The translations under genes and the position numbers were made by a program. From the NCBI RefSeq assembly GCF_001949145.1, contig NW_019091376.1, forward strand, positions 2,102,314-2,166,313: DNA of 64,000 nucleotides. The letters run 5' to 3'. The stretch comes from Acanthaster planci. Its lineage: Eukaryota; Echinodermata; Asteroidea; Valvatida; Acanthasteridae. Position 1 is the first letter of the stretch; each line of letters begins with the position of its first letter. Under the pieces are notes generated by a model. That model was not told the origin of the DNA, ran no database searches, and saw only the letters and a program-made list of their open reading frames with translations. Positions 48,601 to 60,600 of this stretch are shown here, one piece after another.

Positions 48601-51600
48601 ATTAATTTCAGGTAATTTGCACAATTCATCACTCTTGTAAACTAGAAAATCTGTTCTGAACTTACACAATAATATGTCAGATGACACAGGGACATGGAAA
48701 AAAATGGACAACTAATTTCTGGAATTACCCATTCCTGAAAACACACAAAAAAGGCTACAATTTGCACTTGCTACTTAACTCCTGGTACGAGATCCAGCTT
48801 TGCCATTTATACATCTCTGTATTGCAAAACAGTGCAGATGCATGTACATGTACACAATGGTAGGTATAACTTTACCCTTTTCATTCAATTGTGGGACAAC
48901 GTTATAGCCTACTCAACAACTGACAAGAAAAATCAACTGGGATCACTTTCTTTTCCTGGCGTTTTGGGGACTAGAGAGAGAGAGAAAAGCTTGATTCATA
49001 TTGAACGAGGGCTTGGTGAGACTACAAAGACGATTGGAGAAATAAGTGAAGTAGGTTTCTACACAATGTGCAATGGGTACCAAACAGAACTGAAAATATG
49101 AGAGATGTACTGAGCAATGTGATAACATCACTACACTATATTTAATCAATAACACCCCATTTTCCATGGAGGGCAAATGACAACCTGGTGAGAAACTATT
49201 TTTTTCCCTCACAGGCCTGGACTGATAAGAGAGAGAGAAAAAAATGTAATATGTCCACCTTGGGGGTGTTTGTGTGTGTGTGTATCTCATCCATATATCA
49301 CATATTATGTGGAGATATAGCTTAAATATCTGCTGTGAAGTATAATGGCACGGCATTAGGCAGAGATGGCTCCAGATCGAGTGTTTATCTAAGCAGATAT
49401 GACAGTCCCCTTGGAAGTCGGGGAATAAAAAATAGAGAGAGAGAGAAGAACAAATACGACATTGTTGCTTGTTTGCTTGAGAGAAATGGCAAGACACCAT
49501 GAAGCAGAGAAAGATTTGAATGACAAAAGGTTAAAAAGAAAGGTGAGTACATGTTGCCTAAAGTGGAGGCACTGGATTCAAAAGGTTGATCAAGAAAATG
49601 AAATGAAAGCATGGGATCTGTGACACTAAATATTGACACTGTGCCAGTAAGCCACAGAATGGAATGGATTGTTTACGAAGGACAAGCTGCTTAATTTTCA
49701 CTTCAAAAATGCGCACAACTGTTATCCAATGGGATCAACATTAAAAAAAAAATGCACTCATAAATATACATGAAATATTTAGTAAAATACTAGCACGGAA
49801 GTGACATCCACCCCCTCAAGGCTCAAAGAAACATGCTTCACAAGCAAAGGACTAATATGTCATTTCTTTAAATTTCAAAAATACAACTGGCCAAAATATG
49901 GTGCAACAAACCACTCAAACCCTAGAAGTAAACAAAGCGACCGGTGCACATGCTGTCATTCAATACGCACTAGCCATGGATTATTTTTTGCATATCCAGC
50001 ATAATTCTGACAGTCCTCATAACACAGCCTAATGACCAATAGGAGTTCATTTCGATTACACTGTTTGCCTTGTTCCACCCACAAATATTGACCATATCCA
50101 ACCCCCCCCAATTCTTTTTTTTTCTCTCCCCAAGTACCCAGCAGTCCTTTCCCTAGCAAGCCTGTCAGTGCAGACAGATGGGGGTTTTAATATTCCTGCC
50201 ATGGTCATATCCCCCTACTTGGCAAATTGTCAGCACCCATTGATCGGGGACGTGTAACGCGACACTGCAGACGCTGAGTGACACGGATAAAGACTGCTGG
50301 AACATATTGCTAGTTCCCTTTTTTTCCTTCGCTGCTGCAATAGCACACAGCAGCAGGACAAGCGTAGGGCCCCTGTAACCAGACACTCATTAACCAGTAG
50401 AGGGGGTAACATTAAAGGAGCAGCGGTGGAGCTGGTCGTCTTTCCTCCCCAAACATGAAGAGGGCAATCCGGGACTCAGGATCAATGACTGACCCAGACA
50501 ATGTGCTGGGCTTAATAGTGAGAGAGGTGCGGTGCAATATTTGGAGCTCTTATATGAGCAACGAACCGAGCCTGAGAACATCAATACCGAATCGCCTCAA
50601 AAATGTACATCAAGACACTGAAAGCTTGCATGATACATGTAAATGCTTAAGATGCAGGTTAACAACAATACCCTTGCATAGGTAGGTTTTAGAGAGAGAC
50701 GTTTGAGACATGATGTCTGACTGGAAGTCCACCTTTCTAAGCTTTGTGTTACAATTTATTGACAAAGCACTTCCACTTTTGTTATCGAAACTCAAATGGA
50801 CGTAAATATTTCTTTAAATTATTAACTTCATGTACATGTGCCTGTACATGTATTAATCCTATTAAAGGTACATAAATGTTTTTCCCTTTAAAAATCACAA
50901 TTCACCATTAAAAAAGAACAGATAAATGTGCCCACAAACACATATCTAACCACAAGATACCTTGACAGGCCAAAACCCATCTCTTCTCATTTTGTCATTC
51001 CAAACTACCTCTTTAAGTATATAGATCCTCAAGTTCCTAGGTTACAACACTCCAATCCATTCATCAACCTGGCGCCGGCACATTTATCCAGAATTATATG
51101 TGAAGACAATCAAAAACCTTCCCTGTAGAATTTTCACAGATACAAATTTGAATTTCCTTTATAAAATGTTGGTACAACGAACTATTTTTTTGGGGGGGTT
51201 GGGAGGGTTAACTCTTTGAAAGTTAATTGCTCATTTTGCAAACATGTTGAGTCACCTTCCTGGGCGTACATGTAATTCGTTGTTTTTTTGTAAAAACAGT
51301 CTACGTGTAGCCACAAACAGGAGATGATTCCCATTATTTCACTTCAAACAGTGAAATAACCTACATACAATATACTTGTACACCACAAGTACACACTTTT
51401 GCACCAGTACCACCAGATGGGCAAAAAAAAAAAAACAAAACACAAATTTTGAGGATTCAAACAAAGCAGAGATATCTGGAAGGACGTCCAGCTGTGATCC
51501 AAGTGCTTTGCCAACTCTCTCCAGCAATCCGGACGAAACAGTGAAGAAATTCCTTCTGCATTTCATCTTTGACTTAGTGAATACTCAATTCCCATCCCTC

Positions 51601-54600
51601 CCCCCCAAATCTGTCAAATCAGAACCTCTCTTGCTGTTCCTTCCTGACGACATATTGACAATGAAAACATGTCTGGCCGGTTCTGTATTGTCAGGCCTGA
51701 CATCTTGGATATTGCATCGTCAACAGTCAAGTTTTCTCTAGTGCATTTTCAAACCAATTGAAAAAAAAAAAAAAAAAGCTGCTCCAACCCACTGCACAGC
51801 CTCTGTTTTTGTTAGGACACCCGATATTTCTCTGATGGGTCTGATGTCAGGATTTGAGGAACAGATGCGAGAGGATGGAGCAGGAGTCGTTGGTGCTGTT
51901 GTTAGTGACTCCTTACATTCCATAGGATTGTCTTGTCTCTGCAGTCAGAGGTTAGGCTGTATCTGGTGCAATGGCAGTACTAGTGTGTCTGTCGCAGTTC
52001 TCCAATTCAATTGAAGAGGAAGCATACTATGTACATGCATCCATACCTGCACTATGAACATCCTCCCTAACTGTTTTATGTACATTCAATTATGGTACCG
52101 GTACAGGTAAGTCTTTGATATTAAATATCTATCATGGCCACAAAAAATCTACATTAACAAGATCATTACACAAGATCATCTTTGTGCAGGGGTACTCACA
52201 TGCATGCAAGTACATATACAGTACATAATAGTCATAGTGTACATTATAATGACAAGGATATGCATGTATACTACAGTATGTACTTAAGGCTATATGTACA
52301 TGTACATGATACAAACGTATCTGCTTTGACCAAGCGCACAGTGTGGCTAAGTGCAGCCCTGCAAAATGATCAGTTCGGTGTCCAATGTCATGTTTGCCCT
52401 GTCACTGGTTAATGAATTTCCAAACTACACCCATTCTCAGGAAGGAGGGGGGGGAGATAATGCGTGACGTCGAGCCAGGAATTATCCACGTGCTGACTGT
52501 GTCTCCGTGGCTAGCTTCACGATTCAGTGGAATGCGGGAGCACGTTCTGCCTATGCTGGGCCTGCCCTGTAAAACGGTGCCAACTGACACAGTGTATGGT
52601 CGAGACACACTCGGGCCATTAAACTGTCAACTGCGCATACACTTTGAGCGGGGCAACATGCCATTTGAAACACATACAATTATTTTTTGTCTTGCTTTAA
52701 GGGGAAGGTGAAGAGTGTCTGATTTGAAATTTTGATTGATTGCAAATGACTTTTGTAATTAAATTCTACACCAGATGCAAACGCTGATTTCCAGAATGGA
52801 AAAAAATATAAAGAACAATGAAAAATGACACCTGGTTTTGTTTTTTCATCTCCCGACATTATTCTAGGAATATATTGGTATGTTTTTTAAAGCTGTAAGG
52901 GATAAAAGGAATACTAAAAGTAGCAGTGCTGCTACCGACGTACACATATGCACAACACAGAGGTGTTCCATGAATGCTAGCCTTCACATTCTAACCAACG
53001 TCACCCCACACAACATGCATGAAAAAAAAAATACACCACCAAATCCTTCATAAAATCAGTGTCATTGAATGCCAGGTACAGGTCTAATCACAACGTCTGC
53101 ACTGCTTGTTCCTTCTCTTCAGAAGGTATTCTTTGGCATACATGTAAATGCCACTCAAGTATGATGACGTGCAGCTTGATGGGCGAGTGCCCTTTCGAGG
53201 CATTTTCCTTCAATCCATTGGTAAAGCCAGTGCTAAACCAGCTTACAATCGGGCCTAGATGACAAAAGGGAAAATTTAGAACACCAACATCACCGGAACA
53301 TTATGCAGAATACATTGTTGTGAGTTTTTTTATGAAATGTACATACAGATGACAAATGACTCATAGTAGAGATTTCATCAATGCTCAAATCCAAAATGAA
53401 AAGAAAAACTAAAACGAAAATACAACAGAAACACACACAGATCATAAACTGATTACCAATTAACAAAACCCAAAGCAGCTAATTTAAGTGGAAAATAGTT
53501 TTAACTCATTATGTGTTTCCCAAAATACACAAAATAGCACAAGATACTTGTACGTGGTACAACGCCATGCTGTTGAGTATTGTATCTTCACAAACTCAGG
53601 ATACAAGTAACTTCTCTAAAAAATATTTTACATGTACTGTTAACAAAACACAAGCGCCAACATTCAAGTACACGAACGGAGTATGCAGCGACTTAAGATA
53701 TATTTATATTTTCAGGTCGGTCAAATCATCTCAAAGACATAAGGACAATGATTTAACCCCATTAGCTATATCTGTAAACAAGAATCCCTGGCAACAACTC
53801 CTCAGTGTTATTGCGAGTAATGCATCACAAAATCCTCTACTGTTTTTGATGAATAATAATAAAAAAACCCTCGAGAGAAGACAGCAAAAAGTGTAGGCTG
53901 GGTTGGCTCAGAATGCTTACAACACAAATTATCCGTCGGCCCTTCAGTGTAAATAATATTAAACAATGTTCCAAGCAAAGGCTAAGTGGCAAGGGGATCC
54001 GTTCCCCACTAAGCATGCCTCTAGGCCATGATATGGAGACTGCTATTTTGCATAATATTTCGTTAAAGGGGATGAGGAGGAGGAAAAATCTCTGACAGGG
54101 AAGCAACCGTGCGACTGCATTCAACGAGACTCACCATTGGTAGGCAAACATACAGTGCGCATTAACTAGCCTATCAGAGACCACCTTGGATCCCCACCCG
54201 AGGAGGTGCATGTAACTGACTATCAATAGGCGACTGCAATCCGTGCAATAGGCCGGAAGTGGTCACATGACTTGCACAGGGAACACGGATTGGCCAAGTC
54301 TTAAGGAGCTCGGCAAGGTGTCTGCACTGTCTGTAGGTCTCATGATGTCTCAAATATACAACAGCCCCCTGGCTAGACCATCAATTTATGCTGCAAATTT
54401 TACGCTGCAATCGAATAGTTACCAGTTCAATATCATAACCTACACACACTCAGGAAGTGGACTTCCGTTCTGTAATAATGCCATAATTGAAAAACATTCT
54501 AACAAATGAACACGACATTGTTCAGACTGATAGGAGTACATGTATGCAAATCTATCAGAAATTTGCAACATCAAGTATTACATTTGTGGCAGCTTATTAT

Positions 54601-57600
54601 TACAATATAATACTCATAATAAAATGCAGAAATGTTATGGTGTTCCTGTTAAATACAATTTTGTGAAAATTCATGCGACAGAAATAGAGCCAAAAAAATA
54701 TGTATTACAGGTATTAAAATTACAAGTGGTATTTCCTTGTCTCGCAACAGTCATTGCGCATTGCCTGTCATACATGCATACTGGAGGGAAGAAAAGTATT
54801 AGTTCCCTCCCAAACCACAATGTGGCATATTGCGTCATGTTTCCGCCTACATCGCCATAGCAATTTCAGAAGATGACCATTGAATCTATCGACGCACCAG
54901 ACGCCGGAAAATGCATGTCCACATGCATGTATACATGAGCATATATGCTTCTTTTCCTTTATTGTCATAATCCCCATTCACCTTGTGGCTCTGTGAAGTG
55001 GAGTTCTTCCACGGGTAATGATTGCTTGCATTTGCACACCTGGCCTTGGCAAGAAAATAAATGGACAAGAATTGAAGCTGTCGATAACCATGTTGAGAAA
55101 CAGAAATGGCAACAGGGACAAAAAAAATTGGTGAATGCCAGAGTAGATGGATCAATGGACATGTCAGCTCGTAGTAGGCCTGTGATCCCATGCATGACTT
55201 ACTTTATTTGCAAATATTTTGGCTTTTTCCCCCCCATGTGGTCACATAGCTCACATCTGCATAAGTGCTTTTTTTCAAAAGCATAAATTTATAGCAGCAA
55301 TAACGATGAAGACTTCAACAGCCACTATCAAGTAAATGCTCTCAAGAACGACTGTGTGTACATGTAGCTGGAACAGAAGACAGCAATATTGGGCATATCT
55401 TTTCCTTCACAGAGCCAAAAACAAGCTTCAAAAATCATCAAAAATAGACAACTATCCGGAATTCAACTCTCTCCCCAGTACCTGTACACAGAATGACATC
55501 AAGAACAACCTAACAATAGATCTCCACAGCACAAAGAATAAGAAGGATGCCATGTTCTTTCCTAAACTCAACAAAGCAGAAAAGAACAAACAGAGAGGGA
55601 GAGATAACAAAATTTTCACTGTTTTGGTAAAAAATAATTATCTTTAACAAGATTTACCAGTATGCCATTCAGCCGTTAAAAGGTTAAAAAATGTTCACCC
55701 AACTCCCAAACATGATATGACAAAACATTAAAAATGAACAATCTTGCCACCATCAACTTCCTCAAACAAACAGGGACACGGAGTGGTACACTCCTTCTAG
55801 GATTCCACGCTGCCTGAAATTACGCAGTTCCTGGGTAAAACTCCCAATGATACACTATTCACTGTCACCACTCTGGCGAATCAATGAAGAGCGACATTAA
55901 ACCTTGCACTTGAGAAGGAAAAAAAAAGGGAAAAGCTACAACACCCACATGTGAACGAGAAGGGTCTCCAAAATCCAAAAAGCAGGATGACAAGGATGAT
56001 TGCACAAAGGTCAGTGGATAAAGAACACCAGGGTTATGCTTACCACGACATAACAAGGCGAAGAAAAAAAAAGAAAAGCCAGATCCTGTTGTGCAAAGTA
56101 AACAAAAAACCTCTTTGCCAAGACCTGTTTTCAAAGTCACTAGCCAACTATACCAACACACTAAAGCCATTGTGCGGTGTTGCATCGCATATGGGTGCAC
56201 TGAACCAATTCAAGCTCCATTGAAAATAGTGTAAAATCAACCAAGTTTGGAGCCCTATGGCAGGCAACTGNTGAATTTTTTAATTATCCGCCCAAAACAA
56301 ACCCCCCAAAAAGTGAATGTTGCCCGGCCTTCCCAGCGGCCATTTTTCAAATGACATCCCTCACCTTCCTCAGGCTCCTCTGACTAATTTTCAATTCCAT
56401 TTTTGTCTGCTTTGCCCCCAGATGGGTGCCCCTGAATCTAAAGAGATGATCCTGGGCCATACTGACACAATCCCACCATTTCTTGGCCCAAACAGACCCC
56501 TCTTTTCGAAACAATCTCTGGGGGTACTTTTTGTGCGCCTCGGCCTGGCGGAGAATTTTCCTTGAATTGTGACACTGCACCCATATGTGCAAAGGATCAC
56601 ATAAAATTGAAAAAAAAATTGCTTCCTTATAAGTGCACACTGTGCTTATTACAATGCAAACAAACTTGTCTTGGATTTTAGTAATTTTTCCCACAAGATT
56701 CTGTGCAACAGAGGGCATCAATCACTTACCTCAATGTGTAGTGATTTCAAAATTCCTCAAATAAATATTACTATTAAAGGCACTATCAGATCCTTTTTCA
56801 ATCTCCCCACACAAAACAATACTGCTCTCTTTTTCATCCTTCAGAAAAAAACCCAACGAACAAGCAGTAATGGTGACACACTGGGACCAGCAACCTTCCT
56901 TTCCCCACTGGGTGACATGAACCGTAGAAGCTACTGGGTAAGTTTAAACCCTGATGATGAAACAAACTGTGGACTGAAGTTCAATCACTCCAGTGCAATC
57001 ATGGCACATGTGCTATTGGCATCAGGCAGGAAGTGAAGCACACCCACAGTGTAGTACATGTACATGAAACACAACCTTTGCTTGAGTCCGATCTACATAA
57101 AAATATATGGGGAAGGGTGTAATGGTACCCTACTTTGAAAGGGAAAAGAATGCATTCAGTGCTGCACAATTATTTTTCATCCAGGGCAAGATATAAATTT
57201 TAAACACCTTTCTGATTAGACGGATAAGAGCTCAGTAGTACTTTTACCCTCTTCTTCTATTCTTTCTAAAAATGAAATCGTTCAGATCAAATTGTGAATG
57301 GCAGTTACATGTATGGCATCAAGAAAATGTTGCCAAAAGCACACACACACTGGTAACCTGGATAAGATGACATAATGAGGACTGTTTCCCTTCCATGATG
57401 GATTTTTAACTCAATCAAAACTGGTCTTCATCAGTTCTGTCAAGTAAAAATTAACATGCAAAACACAAGCAGCCCAAACAGGAAACTGATTTGATTTGTG
57501 ATCGATGCTCAGAAGGGTTCTATGACCGACGTCACTGGAAATGGCTCTTTGCTGTGCATTAATTCACCATCAAGACTGCATGCCACAAATGTACAACACC

Positions 57601-60600
57601 ATGCACAGAGGTATTTGTTTACCTCCAAATGTAAGCAGGAATTGTGAGAAACGCTCAGTGGCTCTAGCATGCCAAGTGTTTACACAGGCCTGTTACCTAA
57701 CACTTCCAGACTGAGAAACCCTCCAACAAAGAATGCTGTACAAATATTCATCTCCATGACGTACATCTTAACAATGCATAACTGATGTATTGGCTACTGC
57801 TGCCAACGATCATCCATCTGATGGCCTTACATCACTCTCTGCATCATTTCCTTCTCTCTCGCTTTGTCTAGGTTTTCACACATTGTGCACTTAGTACTTG
57901 GAAATGCAATTTGGGTGTCGACTCATTTTCTGCGTTCACGTAATTTGCCGCTATATGACTGGCCAACTCTCTATCTGCAGACGGCCATTATGGCCCTATC
58001 AAGGTGTCGCAGTCAGCAGCTCTGCCAAGCTGTGTTGCCTACCAGCCAACACTATGCTAACCACAAGCCATACTCATGATGAAAGACAAATTCTCGGCAG
58101 GATAAAGCCAGAAAGGTAGAGACAAAAAGATGATCCATTATGAAAATAATGAATAATGTAATGAGTGCAGTTTAAGTTTAAAGTGACCATCTACGGTCTA
58201 CCTATCCCTAATTCCCCACTTCTCATCTCAGAAAGATGATGACGTGGTTTGGAAAGGTATCTTTTCATAGTACTGTATCTTGGAAAGATTGCTTTCCCTT
58301 TATGCCATCTCAGTTACTCAATCCCAGAAAGACGCCTTGAATTTCTCAATATTCCTGTCTGTACAAGATCTGGAATTGATCTGGAATAAGAATGGTCACT
58401 TTAAATGTCCATAAATGACCGATGGTTCTCACTAGTGTTTCCCTGCAATGGACTTGACTCCGCTCTGGAGGGCTTTATTTTGATGCTTAAGTGTAGGCTA
58501 GGAAGTGACGGAACACTATAGCACATAAAGCACCCTTGTGCAAAAGGTACAGCCTGCCTGCTGATTCAGCCAACCCTATTTCCCCAAAAGGACTCTCATT
58601 TCTGAGACCAATGGCTGATACCATTCCAATAACTGGATATTCAATCTTCCATATTCAATCAATTCCATGAAAACTCTGCTGTACCAAACTGCAACAAAAA
58701 CAGAAACAAAACAAACATTTCAAACACCCCAAAAAAATTTGAAGGAAAATATTGTTGTCCTTTTTGTTAGGCATATAAGTTGTCGTTAAGATTATACATC
58801 ACACCTTGATATATTCCTATGCCTTTTGAATGTACGTTTGTCACCAAATGATGGAATATTTCCCTTTTTTAAACTTCATTGATTTTTCACCTCCATTTAA
58901 AAAAGAACAGTTGAATGTTCAATAATTGATAAAATATCCAAAGATTCAAATAATCAGCACAGCCCTTCTCTCATTTTAGTGGTCCAATTTCATGGAGTTG
59001 CAGAGAACCAGTCTCAAGTAATCCACACTGCATGTTTCTTTGGCAACCAATTACGCTAAGCCAGTATTTTTTGTGCTAAGCAAATTTGAACTCTGTTCTC
59101 TAAGAAAACCACTTCCAAAGCAAACAAAGAATACTGGCCAAATGCCATGCTGTCTTGTTTGTTCGCTAAATTAAGAAACCTTTGTCACTGTTGCTCAGTA
59201 TTAAGAAAATATTCAGCAGCTTGAGCTAAAGCCAACAAAAGACAACTCCATTTAAGATCTCCCCTTCTCCTTTACAACCCAGAATCCGGTTTGGTGGGGG
59301 GGTCCTCCTTATTCTCATTAGAAACTACCCTAGAAGGAAATAATTCCACGGATCACAGGGAAATATCGATTTGCTGCATCATTTCCGAAGTACCACTTCC
59401 ACAATTATTACATTTTTAGTGAGATGTTCCCAACTCCTCAAGGGGTAAGTCCCTTCAATAGCAGGGGAAGGAGGGTGGCCTCTTGAATGGGAGTTGCCAA
59501 TCTCCTCCAATTACACATGTATTTAACAAAGCCATTGTCACAAGGGGTACTCCTATCCTAAAGCTGTAGCAACCCCCACCAAACTCTCCCGGTGCCAACT
59601 AGTTCATGAGAAATAGGTCGCTGCAAAACTCTGTCCTCCAAACTATAACCATTTATACCTAACAATAAACTATTATTTCTTAGATCACAAACAACATCTA
59701 AACAGGTGCAAGGGCATTTACAACATCTGCAGATCTGGCCATTTACCCAGAGAAGATGTGTGATGCAGGTACAATAAAGGACAATGCCAAATTTTTGTTT
59801 TGAAAGAAGCCAGTCATCGGCACAAGCACATTGTCATTAATATCATGTAAAAATTATCAAAATGTACTGTTCGGCACGGATTCCTTTGCACATGCACATA
59901 CGCACGGGGAGACAGAAGGGGTGGGTAGGCATTCACTGCGTTCAGGGGACAAGTTCTTTTGTTGGGAAATTTGAACCCAGTTGCCGGGACATTTCAGAGT
60001 CCCCACAACTTTTTCGGCCCCCACAAAATAGGTGAAATGTCGAGTGCATGTCCCCACCACTATGGTGCGTGAGCAGATGTCTCTACACATGTATTTTCAC
60101 AAAGAATGTTAAGTACAAGATTTAAAAAGCAATTTAATGATTTTTGCTCAAATTAATTTTTTTTGTTTTTTGGTTCACACTCACAGTATTTTGCGTCAAG
60201 ATACAGATATAACATACACACAAAAACTGTATCTGGCCATATGGTGCTAATGCATGGACATGCTGCATTTTATATTTCAAGTAGAATTTTTTACAGCTAA
60301 TGTGGGAAAAGAAACCTTTCCTCTCTGAATTCTGCCCACAGAGGTAGTTGATGATTCAATCCAAACACGGCACTCCATTCCATATTTATCCACTACACTG
60401 GCAGTAATTAACAAGGAAGTGACTGTAGACAACAACCATCCCTCTTGACCAACATTGCCAAACTAGATACAATCACATCAGAAATTCACAGCCGAGAAAT
60501 CCACCAGGATAGTCATCGCTGGATATCATCAACATCATCACCCACACCGCGGACCAACAAGCCCCCCATGATGAGTGCACACAAGCTGATGGTGATGCTG

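Noticed and set aside
52385-52711. 108-aa plus-strand frame in the GSE1 first intron
   Set aside because: No domain, no splice or promoter context; kept only as a GC-rich block.
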